Shown piece by piece: positions 52,376 to 59,369 of a DNA stretch of 64,000 bases (positions are counted from its first letter, which is position 1; each line of letters opens with the position of its first letter). Where the stretch lies: assembly GCA_963764585.1 (NCBI GenBank), contig CAVXTB010000006.1:558001-622000 (forward strand). Direction: 5' to 3'. This DNA comes from JAOPZW01 sp963764585. Lineage in GTDB: Bacteria > Actinomycetota > Thermoleophilia > Solirubrobacterales > Solirubrobacteraceae. The notes below the pieces were generated by a model. That model was not told the DNA's origin, did no database searches, and saw nothing but the letters and a program-made list of their open reading frames with translations. The position numbers and the translations under genes were made by a program.

Positions 52376-52657
52376 CTACGCGGCGCCGTCGCTCAGCGAG
52401 GGCAGCGGCGGGATGCCGTCCTCGTGCGGCTGGCCGCGGAACTCGCCGGCCAGGGCCAGGCGCTCCAGGCGCGCGATCTCGCGCTCGCCCTCGATGCGCG
52501 CCGGGTGGTCCTCGGGCAGGCCGTGGATCAGCCGCGCGATGCGCCCGCGGATCTGCAGGGCGAAGTGCGGCGTCGAGGCGCCCATGAGCACGCGCACGTC
52601 CTCGACGGTGACCGCGTGGTCGGGCGCTCTGCGGATCGGAGACTCGGCTTCGCTCAT
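52376..52657 (-). CDS. small conserved-type hypothetical protein
   Basis: A 93-residue protein. The middle reads VEDVRVLMGASTPHFALQIRGRIARLIHGLPEDHPARIEGEREIARLERLA, predicted helical. No membrane segment. Its ATG overlaps the stop of the lipoprotein gene (ATGA), and glgP follows after 31 bp, so the three may form one transcript. Function unknown. Confidence 0.65.
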   Translation of the reverse strand: MSEAESPIRRAPDHAVTVEDVRVLMGASTPHFALQIRGRIARLIHGLPEDHPARIEGEREIARLERLALAGEFRGQPHEDGIPPLPSLSDGAA

Positions 52658-53841
52658 GGGGACTGCTGCGTGTTCTGGGCCTTCTTGATCTCGAGGAGCG
52701 AGTCGATGCGGGCCTGCGTCGGCACGGAGATGGCGCGATCGTCCCCGATGATCCAGCCGTGATTGTAGACGCCGCGCACCGGATCCCTCGTGTAGCCGGG
52801 CTGGATGTCGAGCAGGTACTGGCCGACCGCGCCGTCGAGGCCGGTGGGCGTGGCGAGCAGGAGCAGCGGGCCGTATGAGCCGCTGACCGACAGCGGCGCG
52901 GCGGCCGCCGCGTCGAGCGGGCGGTTGTCACGGGCGAAGACGAGCCCGTGGCCGGGATCGACGACGCCCCAGCCGAAGCTGGGGTCGATGTAGCGCGCGA
53001 AGGCGATCGCGCTGTCGATCGGGTTGTCGGCTCCCACCCGCTTGACCGTGCCGAGCTTGCGCAGCGCGGTGATCACCGGGGCGGTGACGGTTGCCGGCGA
53101 GCCGAGGACGTAGATCCGCGGCTGGTCGTGGGCCAGCAGCGCCGCCTTGGTCTCGGCCGGGACGCTGTCGCGGTGCACGAAGAGGACGGGGTCGCCGGCC
53201 TTCGCGGCCCACGCGGCGGCGGGCATCGCGAAGGCGGGGTCGTCGACCGAGACCACGACGACGCGATCGCTCGTGCTGCCGCGCGCGGCGGTCTGGAAGG
53301 CGTCGAGCGCGCGCGCCAGCGCAAACGGGTCGCGGCCGTTGATGTCGGTCGTGCGCAGGCCGGGCGGGCGCGCGACGTTGCCCACGCGCACGAGCTGCGC
53401 GCCGCCGGCGGCCTTGGCGCCGGTCGGCTGCAGGGCCGCGAGCGCGGTGCGCGCGGCGTCGGGCAGCTCGGGGCCGTTGGAGAGCAGGATGGCCGCGCGG
53501 ACCGGCGTCGAGGCCAGCACCGCGCCGGCGATCCCGGCGCGCCAGTCGTGCGCGTCGATGAGCGCGACCGCCTGGGGCCGCGTCTCCGGGCTCGTGGCGG
53601 GGAACACGGCGCGCGCGACGCCGGCGGCGTTGGCGATCGGGTCGGCGCCGCCGATGCGCGTCGTGTTCTTCGTCGCGAAGGACGGGAACCCGAGGTCGGC
53701 CGCGGCCTCGGGCTCCGAGCCCTTCGCGCCGAGGCCGGGGGTGTCGTTGGACTGAAGCCCGGCCTTCGGCTCCTTGCGCCCGCAGCCGGTCGCGGCGAGC
53801 GCGACGAGCAGGCAGGCGAGGGCAACGGCTGGGCGGCGCAT
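52654..53841 (-). CDS. lipoprotein with cell-wall-binding (CWB2-like) repeats
   Basis: A 395-residue protein with lipobox ALAATGC (about 14-20). The body contains CWB2-type elements, the clearest being RIYVLGSPATVTAPVITALRKLGTVKRVGADNPIDSAIAFARYI. Earlier units of similar form (ILLSNGPELPDAARTALAAL; VLFVHRDSVPAETKAALLAHD) are more divergent. A role at the cell wall is inferred. It is divergent from the c-di-AMP riboswitch operon, which also encodes a wall enzyme. Confidence 0.75.
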   Translation of the reverse strand: MRRPAVALACLLVALAATGCGRKEPKAGLQSNDTPGLGAKGSEPEAAADLGFPSFATKNTTRIGGADPIANAAGVARAVFPATSPETRPQAVALIDAHDWRAGIAGAVLASTPVRAAILLSNGPELPDAARTALAALQPTGAKAAGGAQLVRVGNVARPPGLRTTDINGRDPFALARALDAFQTAARGSTSDRVVVVSVDDPAFAMPAAAWAAKAGDPVLFVHRDSVPAETKAALLAHDQPRIYVLGSPATVTAPVITALRKLGTVKRVGADNPIDSAIAFARYIDPSFGWGVVDPGHGLVFARDNRPLDAAAAAPLSVSGSYGPLLLLATPTGLDGAVGQYLLDIQPGYTRDPVRGVYNHGWIIGDDRAISVPTQARIDSLLEIKKAQNTQQSP

Positions 53842-53939
53842 GGACGACGAACGGTACGAGAGGCACCCGACGCGTGCACGGGTCCGGGCTCCGGCGGCGC
53901 ACCGCGCACACCTGTGCGCATGGCGACCGATCTTTCGTG

Positions 53940-53945
53940 TAGGGT
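53940..53945 (+). promoter_or_regulatory. -10 box for the riboswitch transcript
   Basis: TAGGGT stands about 14 nt before the first conserved base of the aptamer, placing the transcription start near 53952. The -35 region is not clear. Confidence 0.4.
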
Positions 53946-53956
53946 GCCGCCGATCA

Positions 53957-54078
53957 ACGCCGAATCCCTGGACGAACAGGGAACGGGGGACCCCAGAAGT
54001 TGGGGCGAATCTCACGGTGAGGGCCGTGGGAAGCGCAGGCTCTTTCAGCGCTAGCCCGTCAGCTAACCCCGCAGGCCG
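53957..54078 (+). ncRNA. cyclic di-AMP riboswitch (ydaO-yuaA class)
   Basis: The conserved parts of the aptamer occur in order: GCCGAATCC at the 5' side, GGGGGACCCC, TTGGGGCGAATC, GGGAAGCGC, CTCTTTC, CCCGTCAGCTAACCCC and GCAGGC at the 3' side. These match the known ydaO-type consensus, including the GACAGCUAAC-like core. It lies directly upstream of an NlpC/P60 wall-hydrolase gene, a typical target in actinobacteria. c-di-AMP normally switches expression off. No separate terminator is obvious, so control may act at the Shine-Dalgarno AGAGGGAG. Confidence 0.92.
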
Positions 54079-54095
54079 ACGAAAGAGGGAGATAC

Positions 54096-54701
54096 GTGCG
54101 GGGCAAGGCCCTGTGGTCGATCGTGATGGTGGTGCTCGTATGGGCCATCGCCGTCGACTCGGCTCTTGCGCAGGACCCAGCCCCACCGGCACCGGCCCCG
54201 ACGCCTGCACCCGCTCCCGCTCCCGCTCCTGCCACCGGCGGCGCCGCCTACGGCGTGGTCTTCCAGCCGACGGTGCCCGGCGCCGTCGCGCAGATCGTCA
54301 ACGGCGTCGCCTACGCGCCCGACCAGGCGCCCGACCCGGTCAAGCAGGCGATCTGGGCGGCCAACCAGATCGTCGGCATGCCCTACCGGCTCGGCGGCGG
54401 GCACAAGCTCGGCTTCAACGACCACGCCTACGACTGCTCGGGCACGGTGTCGTTCGCGCTGCACGGCGGCAACCTGCTGAAGCGCCCGCGCGACTCGTCG
54501 TCGTTCCTGCGCTACGGGCTGGCGGGCGCGGGCACGTGGATCACGATCTACACGAACCGGGGTCACGCCTTCGCCGTGATCGCCGGGCTGCGGCTGGACA
54601 CGAGCGCCGCCGGCGATCCCAGCCGGCTCTCCGGCCCGCGCTGGCGCCCGAACCTGCGCTCGACGCGCGGCTACCGCGCGCGCCATCCTGTCGGGCTCTG
54701 A
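54096..54701 (+). CDS. NlpC/P60-family cell-wall hydrolase
   Basis: A 201-residue exported protein. Signal peptide about 1-25, a Pro/Ala linker (26-47), then a small NlpC/P60-like domain with catalytic Cys114 (YDCSGTVSFAL), His157 (RGHAFAVIAG) and the preceding GMPYRLGGG block. It likely cuts peptidoglycan peptides. GTG start with AGAGGGAG upstream. It is preceded by a c-di-AMP riboswitch, linking wall lysis to osmotic signalling. Its TGA overlaps the apparent CTG start of the next gene. Confidence 0.88.
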   Translation: MRGKALWSIVMVVLVWAIAVDSALAQDPAPPAPAPTPAPAPAPAPATGGAAYGVVFQPTVPGAVAQIVNGVAYAPDQAPDPVKQAIWAANQIVGMPYRLGGGHKLGFNDHAYDCSGTVSFALHGGNLLKRPRDSSSFLRYGLAGAGTWITIYTNRGHAFAVIAGLRLDTSAAGDPSRLSGPRWRPNLRSTRGYRARHPVGL

Positions 54702-55249
54702 GCGCGCTCTGGCTCTTCCTCGCCGTCCTCGGGGCGCCGCTCCTGCACGCTCCCGTCCTGCGCTACGACCTGCTGCAGGGGCTCAAGCGCCCCCTCGACG
54801 GCGGGCGCACGTTCCGCGGCCGCCGGCTGCTGGGCGACAACAAGACCTGGCGCGGGGCGCTGTGCATGACGACGGGCGTCGTCATCGCCACGGTGGCGCT
54901 GTGGCAGTGGGACTGGTGGCGCGACCAGCTCCCGGGCGCGGTGCGCGCGTCGTCGCCGCTGCTCGTGGGGCTGCTCGTCGGGCTGGGCACGGTGCTCGGC
55001 GAGCTGCCCAACTCGTTCCTCAAGCGCCGGCTGGACATCGCGCCGGGCACGCGGCAGCGGTCGCCGGGCGGCGTCGCGCTCGCGGTCCTCGACCAGGGCG
55101 ACCTCGTCCTCGGGATCTGGGTCTGCCTGGCGCCGGTGTGGGTCATGCCCGTGTGGCTGGCCGCTGTCGCGTTCGTGGTGATCGCGGCGATCCACGCGGT
55201 GATGAACGTCGTCGGCTACGCGATCGGCGCGCGCGCGGCGCCGGTGTAA
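54698..55249 (+). CDS. CarS-like (CDP-archaeol synthase family) membrane protein
   Basis: A protein of about 183 residues with four or five transmembrane helices and the signature LDGGRTFRGRRLLGDNKTWRG followed by GELPNSFLKRRLDIAPG and LDQGDLVLG. This is the DUF46/CarS family, related to CdsA cytidylyltransferases. In bacteria the lipid substrate is unknown. No ATG, GTG or TTG fits the start; CTG at 54698 lies in a CTGA overlap with the wall-hydrolase stop. Confidence 0.82.
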   Translation: MSALWLFLAVLGAPLLHAPVLRYDLLQGLKRPLDGGRTFRGRRLLGDNKTWRGALCMTTGVVIATVALWQWDWWRDQLPGAVRASSPLLVGLLVGLGTVLGELPNSFLKRRLDIAPGTRQRSPGGVALAVLDQGDLVLGIWVCLAPVWVMPVWLAAVAFVVIAAIHAVMNVVGYAIGARAAPV

Positions 55250-55259
55250 GGTCCGCGGC

Positions 55260-55674
55260 GTGGGCAGGGTGTACGTCAGCGTCCCGGAGAGCGGCCCGCA
55301 GGGGCAGGCCGGCCGCGAGGTGCTGCGCGGCGCCGAGCTCGCGCTCGAGCGCGCCGGCGGCGCGGAGCTCGTGGTCCTCGACGCCTCGGCGAGGATCGCG
55401 ACGCGACGGCGATGGCCGGCGCGCAGCGCGCCGCCGCAGACGGCGAGGCGTTGGCCTACCTCGGCGACTTCCACTCCTCGCAGGTGCAGTGCACCGCGCC
55501 GATCCTCGCCGAGGCGGGCCTGCTGCAGGTGGCGCCGGTCGCGACCTACGCCGGCCTGGCGGGCGACACGTCATCGGCCGCTACTCGATCGATGCCGACG
55601 GGCACACGACGAGCACCGCCTACGGGCGGCTCGCCGTCGTCGGCGGCGATCTGGTCTGGGACAACGCGCCGTGA
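55260..55674 (+). pseudogene. remnant of a branched-chain amino-acid-type substrate-binding protein gene
   Basis: Frame 1 (from GTG 55260) gives VYVSVPESGPQGQAGREVLRGAELALERAGG, the start of a LivK-type domain. Near 55390 the sense shifts to a second frame (AYLGDFHSSQVQCTAPILAEAGLLQVAPVATYAGL). Near 55570 it shifts to a third frame ending YSIDADGHTTSTAYGRLAVV. The central part of the protein is missing, since this class is normally about 350-400 residues. A TAAGGT box 7 nt before the GTG is still present. The 3' end overlaps the PheRS-like gene. Confidence 0.75.
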
Positions 55675-56750
55675 TGCAGGGCCGCGTAGACGCGGTCGCG
55701 CAGCGCGTTGGCCTCGGCCTTGGCCAGCGATCGGGTGGGGTGGCGCAGCACGACGCGCACGAGCAGGTTCTCCTGGCCTGACGCGATCCCGAGGCGCTCG
55801 CGCGCGGCCGCCGGCAGCTGCGCGGCCGGCGTGCGCGACATCACCGCGATCTCCTCGACCCACTCCGCCGCGGCGTCGCCGAGCGCGGCGCGCACGCGGT
55901 CGCCCAGGTCCTCGTCGGTGAGGCCGGGCGGGCACGCGACGGAGACGTCGCGGCGCGCCGGCGGCTGCGACGACACCGGCTGGTAGGGCGCGAGGTCGTG
56001 CATCTGCGCGCGCACCCGTGGATCGGGCGAGCGCAGCAGGCGGATGTCGCCGATGCCCTTGCGCAGCATGACCGCGCGGTCCAGGCCGATGCCCATCGCC
56101 AGGCCGTGGTGGCCGCGCAGGCCGGCGGCCGCGAGCACCTCGGGATGGGCCAGGCCGCACTCCAGCAGCTCGACCCACTCGCCGCCGGCGAGCACCTCCA
56201 CCTCGCGGCCGGCGACGGTGTAGGGATGGGTGGCGGGGCGGACGCGCCACGGCGTGTCCGGCAGCAGGGCCGCCACGACCACGGCGATCATGGCGTCGAG
56301 GTCGGCCTCGCTCGTCGGCCGGCGCGTGATCCGCCACAGGTCGAGCTGGTGGGGCTCGCCGACGTGCAGGCGATCGATGACGTCGCGGCGGTAGACGAGC
56401 CCGGGTACGCAGACGAGCACGTCCTGCGGTGCCGCGCTCGCCAGCGATCGCAGCGCCGAGGGGATCGCCGCCGACGTGTGCGCGCGCAGCATCCGCGCCG
56501 CGTCGACGTAGCGCGTGTAGCGGCGGTCGCGAGCGGCCGCGTCGGCGCCGTAGCCGAGCGCGTCGTAGTTGTCGGCGATCGCCACCACGCGGCTCGCCCG
56601 GTGCACCAGCGCGCCGCAGCTCCAGCCCGCGGTCAGCTTCGCCGCGGCGCCGGCGACGAGCTGCTGCATGCAGTGCACGCCGTAGCCGGGGTCGGTGAGA
56701 TCGGGCAGCGTCAGCGCCCGGGTCAACTGCTCATCGGTGATGTAGGACAT
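55620..56750 (-). CDS. stand-alone PheRS-like protein (PheS core plus FDX-ACB domain)
   Basis: A 376-residue protein. The class II synthetase core is at about 80-255: MLRAHTS (87-93), LVYRRD (118-123), HQLDLW (134-139), ECGLAHP (197-203) and motif 3 GIGLDR (220-225). Residues about 263-360 (ARRDVSVACPPGLTDEDLGDRVRAAL) look like the FDX-ACB anticodon-binding domain. The layout is that of mitochondrial monomeric PheRS, not bacterial PheS. The FPFTEPS-type motif is HPYTVAG here, so amino acid recognition may differ. A hairpin overlaps its ribosome-binding site. The 3' end runs over a pseudogene. Confidence 0.8.
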   Translation of the reverse strand: MSYITDEQLTRALTLPDLTDPGYGVHCMQQLVAGAAAKLTAGWSCGALVHRASRVVAIADNYDALGYGADAAARDRRYTRYVDAARMLRAHTSAAIPSALRSLASAAPQDVLVCVPGLVYRRDVIDRLHVGEPHQLDLWRITRRPTSEADLDAMIAVVVAALLPDTPWRVRPATHPYTVAGREVEVLAGGEWVELLECGLAHPEVLAAAGLRGHHGLAMGIGLDRAVMLRKGIGDIRLLRSPDPRVRAQMHDLAPYQPVSSQPPARRDVSVACPPGLTDEDLGDRVRAALGDAAAEWVEEIAVMSRTPAAQLPAAARERLGIASGQENLLVRVVLRHPTRSLAKAEANALRDRVYAALHHGALSQTRSPPTTASRP

Positions 56751-56761
56751 CGAGGTCGCTC

Positions 56762-56796
56762 CTCGTGACAGGGGTGTGCGCCCCAGCTGTCACGAG
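56762..56796 (-). promoter_or_regulatory. RBS-proximal hairpin before the PheRS-like gene
   Basis: A 10-bp stem CTCGTGACAG/CTGTCACGAG, extended by a GGG/CCC helix with a small bulge. On the transcript the 3' arm runs into GAGGAG, the Shine-Dalgarno of the gene starting at 56750. Folding would hide part of it. Either a translational switch or an attenuator is possible; there is no U-tract. Confidence 0.5.
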
Positions 56797-57027
56797 AGCG
56801 GTTCAGCGCACGCGCGCGTCGCCCCGCCGTGACGGCCGGGGCGAGGCGAAGTGGATGCGTGCGTCGCAGTCCATGGGGTCACGGTAGCGGTCGGTGGCCG
56901 CGTGCGCCAGCGGCGCCGCGCGCCCGAGAGCAGTGAGGGAGGGTGGGTCCAGCCGTTCGCGGTCGGCCCGCCGGGCGCGTCCCGCGCCGCCGTGCGTGCT
57001 TCGCAACGCCTTCGCTCACGGCGCGAT

Positions 57028-57078
57028 GGGGGTGGGCTCCATTGACCGTGATAGTCATGGTCAAGAGAGCCCACCCCC
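57028..57078. repeat. long inverted repeat
   Basis: Outer arms GGGGGTGGGCTC and GAGCCCACCCCC (12 bp exact) enclose inner arms TTGACCGTGA and TCATGGTCAA with one mismatch around TAG. Total 51 nt. It may be a terminator of the deaminase transcript, which ends at 57276 on the minus strand, or a protein site. Confidence 0.55.
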
Positions 57079-57275
57079 TGCGGCCGGTCTGCCACGTGTT
57101 GCAGAACGCGCGCGGCGTGATCCCGGAGACGCGCGTCAGAGCGCAGCAAGCGCGCGCGCCGACCACCGCACGCGACCACGGCGACCGCACCAGCGCGCGG
57201 CACCGCGAACCCCTTCTCCTCACTGCCTGGCCGCGCCCCGCCGCACGCGCGGCAGAAACGCGAAGCGCCGCCGGC

Positions 57276-57752
57276 TTAGTACTCCACCCGATCCGGCTTC
57301 GCCGCCCACGCCACGAACGGCGCGCCCGCCTCGGGGTGCACGACCCGGCGCATCGGCAGCGTGCGCGCGCCCGGCGGCAGCACCAGCTCGTCGTAGACGA
57401 AGGCGTCGTCGAAGCCGGCCTCGGCGGCGTCGTCGCGCGTGGCCGAGAAGAACACCGCGCGCGGGCGGGCCCAGTAGATCGCTCCCAGGCACATCGGGCA
57501 CGGCTCGCAGCTGGCGTAGAGGTCGCAGCCGTCGAGCTGGAACGAGCCCAGCGCCGCGCACGCGGCGCGGATGGCGCCGATCTCGGCGTGCGCCGTCGGG
57601 TCGTTGGTCGCGATGACCTGGTTGTGGGCCGTGGCCAGCACCTCGCCGTCGCGGACGATCACCGCGCCGAACGGGCCGCCGGCGCCGGCCTCGATGCCCT
57701 GAAGCGCGACCTCGAAGGCCAGCAGCAGGAACTCCTCACGCGGCTCGGTCAC
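57276..57752 (-). CDS. guanine deaminase-like nucleoside/base deaminase
   Basis: A 158-residue cytidine-deaminase-fold enzyme. Zinc ligands and proton donor are HAE (55-57) and PCPMC (84-88). PFGAVIVRDGEVLA is at the N-terminus, and YWARPRAVFFSATRDDAAEAGFDDAFVYDEL is the block found in bacterial guanine deaminases (GuaD). It would convert guanine to xanthine. The GTG start overlaps the stop of the thioesterase gene (GTGA), so the two are coupled. Confidence 0.88.
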   Translation of the reverse strand: MTEPREEFLLLAFEVALQGIEAGAGGPFGAVIVRDGEVLATAHNQVIATNDPTAHAEIGAIRAACAALGSFQLDGCDLYASCEPCPMCLGAIYWARPRAVFFSATRDDAAEAGFDDAFVYDELVLPPGARTLPMRRVVHPEAGAPFVAWAAKPDRVEY

Positions 57753-58255
57753 GCCTCGCGCTCCACCTCGAGCTGGCGATGGGCGAGGATCTGCTCGCGC
57801 TCGACCAGCCGGTTCGTGCGCCGCAACTGGGCCTCGGCTTGGCGGCGCAGCTCGTCCGGGGACTCGGCGCGCAGCTCGGGCACGGCGGTCGGCCGGCCCT
57901 CGTCGTCGACGGCGACCATCGTCAGGTACGCGCTGTTGGTGTGGCGCACCTCGCCGGTCCGCGGGTTCTCGGCCTCGACGCGCACGCCGACCTCCATCGA
58001 GCTCGTCCATGCGGCGTTCACCGAGGCGCGCAGGGTGACGAGCTCGCCGACGTGGATCGGCAGCAGGAAGGTCAGCCGATCGGCCCCCGCGGTCACCACC
58101 CGGCAGTGGCTGTGGCGCACCGACGCGACGCCGGCGGCCTCGTCGACGAGCTTCATGACGACTCCGCCGTGCACGAAGCCGGCCGAGTTGGCGTCCGTCG
58201 GCCCCATCCAGTGCACGAGCACGCTGCGCGACTCCTCGACTGTGCGGGCTTCCAC
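57749..58255 (-). CDS. acyl-CoA thioesterase, hotdog fold (YciA/BACH type)
   Basis: A 168-residue protein: GPTDANSAGFVHGGVVMKLVDEAAGVAS is the hotdog helix with the catalytic Asp, followed by GADRLTFLLPIHVGELVTLRASV. It hydrolyses acyl-CoA. The C-terminal 50 residues are charged and helical. The GTG start lies 8 nt behind TAGCGT (complement of 58264-58269) with no Shine-Dalgarno, so it is probably leaderless. It precedes the deaminase in one operon. Confidence 0.88.
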   Translation of the reverse strand: MEARTVEESRSVLVHWMGPTDANSAGFVHGGVVMKLVDEAAGVASVRHSHCRVVTAGADRLTFLLPIHVGELVTLRASVNAAWTSSMEVGVRVEAENPRTGEVRHTNSAYLTMVAVDDEGRPTAVPELRAESPDELRRQAEAQLRRTNRLVEREQILAHRQLEVEREA

Positions 58256-58262
58256 GCTGCAC

Positions 58263-58269
58263 TACGCTA
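58263..58269. promoter_or_regulatory. overlapping divergent -10 boxes
   Basis: The seven bases TACGCTA read TACGCT on the plus strand (towards pspA, 46 nt before its ATG) and TAGCGT on the minus strand (8 nt before the thioesterase GTG). Two polymerases could not occupy both, so the transcripts should be mutually exclusive. Inferred from sequence alone. Confidence 0.4.
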
Positions 58270-58308
58270 GACGAAACCTGCACTCGTCCAGCGATTCGAG
58301 GAGTCCGT

Positions 58309-59076
58309 ATGCCCGGCATGGGCGGACGCATGTCCACCGTCATCAAGGCCAAGATCTCGAGACTGCTCGACCGGGCAGAGGACCCGGGCGAGACGCTCGA
58401 CTACAGCTACCAGAAGCAGCTCGAATCGCTGCAGAACGTCAAGAAGGGCATCGCGGACGTCGTCACGGCGAAGAAGCGTCTGCAGATGCAGTCCCAGAAG
58501 CTCGAGCAGTCCGTGGTCAAGCTCGACACGCAGGCGCGCCAGGCGCTTTCGGCCGGCAACGAGGAGCTCGCGCGCGTCGCGCTCGAGCGCAAGAACGTCG
58601 CCCAGACCGAGCTGCAGTCGCTCGACCAGCAGGTCACCGAGCTCGAGTCCCAGCAGGAGAAGCTCACCGACTCCGAGCAGAAGCTGCGCACGAAGATCGA
58701 GGCCTTCCGGACCAAGAAGGAGGTCATGAAGGCGCAGTACTCCGCGGCCGAGGCGCAGGTGCGCATCTCCGAGGCCGCCACCGGCGTCGGCGAGCAGATG
58801 GCCGACGTCGGCCTGGCGATGCAGCGCGCCGCCGACAAGACCGAGCAGATGCGCGCGCGGGCCGACGCGGTCGCCGAGCTCGAGGCCGCGGGCACCTTCG
58901 ACGATCTCACGACGCTCGGCACGGGCCAGGACGACATCGACCGCCAGCTCTCGGAGCTGTCGAGCTCAACCCAGGTCGACGACGAGCTCGCCAAGATGAA
59001 GGCCGAGCTCGGCCAGGATGCCATCCCACCCGCCCGCGGCGAGTCCAAGCAGCTCGAGGAGGGCCAGGGCTCGTGA
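58309..59076 (+). CDS. pspA: PspA/IM30 (Vipp1) family membrane-stress protein
   Basis: A 255-residue coiled-coil protein: ISRLLDRAEDPGETLDYSYQKQLESLQNVKKGIADV is the PspA start, then long heptad repeats to about residue 190 (GVGEQMADVGLAMQRA). The C-terminal 60 residues are acidic. It binds and repairs the cytoplasmic membrane by oligomerising. GAGGAG at 58298-58303 supports the ATG at 58309 (an ATG at 58330 is possible). Its TGA overlaps the partner gene GTG. Confidence 0.93.
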   Translation: MPGMGGRMSTVIKAKISRLLDRAEDPGETLDYSYQKQLESLQNVKKGIADVVTAKKRLQMQSQKLEQSVVKLDTQARQALSAGNEELARVALERKNVAQTELQSLDQQVTELESQQEKLTDSEQKLRTKIEAFRTKKEVMKAQYSAAEAQVRISEAATGVGEQMADVGLAMQRAADKTEQMRARADAVAELEAAGTFDDLTTLGTGQDDIDRQLSELSSSTQVDDELAKMKAELGQDAIPPARGESKQLEEGQGS

Positions 59077-59369
59077 TCGTCCGGATCTCCAACGAGGCGC
59101 AGTTCCGGCTCGACGACGGCCTCCACGGTCGCCTCAACGAACTCGACGACGCCGCGGTTGCTGCCGTCGAGGCCGACGACGAGGACGCCTTCCACGCCGC
59201 GTTCGAGGAGCTGCTGCACGTCGTGCGCACCGAGGGCGTCGAGCTCGCCGACGACGAGCTCGACGCGTCGGACGTCATCCTCCCGCCGGCCGACCTGAGC
59301 TTCGTCGAGGCCGGCGTGGAGTTCACCGGCGACGGGCTCATCCCCGAACCCGCCGAGAGCACCAGCTAG
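59073..59369 (+). CDS. PspA-associated small protein (PspAA type)
   Basis: A 98-residue acidic protein: VIVRISNEAQFRLDDGLHGRLNELDDAAVAAVEADDEDAFHAAFEELLHVVRTEG, then a short tail. This is the PspAA domain commonly fused to or next to actinobacterial PspA. It starts with GTG in a GTGA overlap with pspA, so stoichiometric coexpression is likely. Presumed PspA partner; mechanism not known. The stop overlaps that of the convergent kinase gene by 4 bp. Confidence 0.85.
   Translation: MIVRISNEAQFRLDDGLHGRLNELDDAAVAAVEADDEDAFHAAFEELLHVVRTEGVELADDELDASDVILPPADLSFVEAGVEFTGDGLIPEPAESTS

Larger units (their letters stand above)
56751..57275. other. gene-free interval: leader of the PheRS-like gene and repeat segment
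   Basis: 525 bp without a supported gene. It contains the leader hairpin (56762-56796), a possible 23-codon upstream ORF (56803-56874, minus), a repeat-like segment 56910-57115 shared with 19472-19695 (opposite strand), and a long two-part hairpin (57028-57078). Other open frames lack starts and family signals. Confidence 0.5.

Noticed and set aside
56803..56874. Classical phenylalanine attenuator leader peptide
   Set aside because: The 23-codon ORF has one Phe codon, no Shine-Dalgarno, and the following hairpin has no U-tract. Kept only as a weak element of the leader.
56935..56965. T-box-like string (AGGGTGGGTCC...GCGG) near the PheRS-like gene
   Set aside because: It is on the plus strand while the gene is on the minus strand; no specifier stem or NCCA-binding bulge was found.
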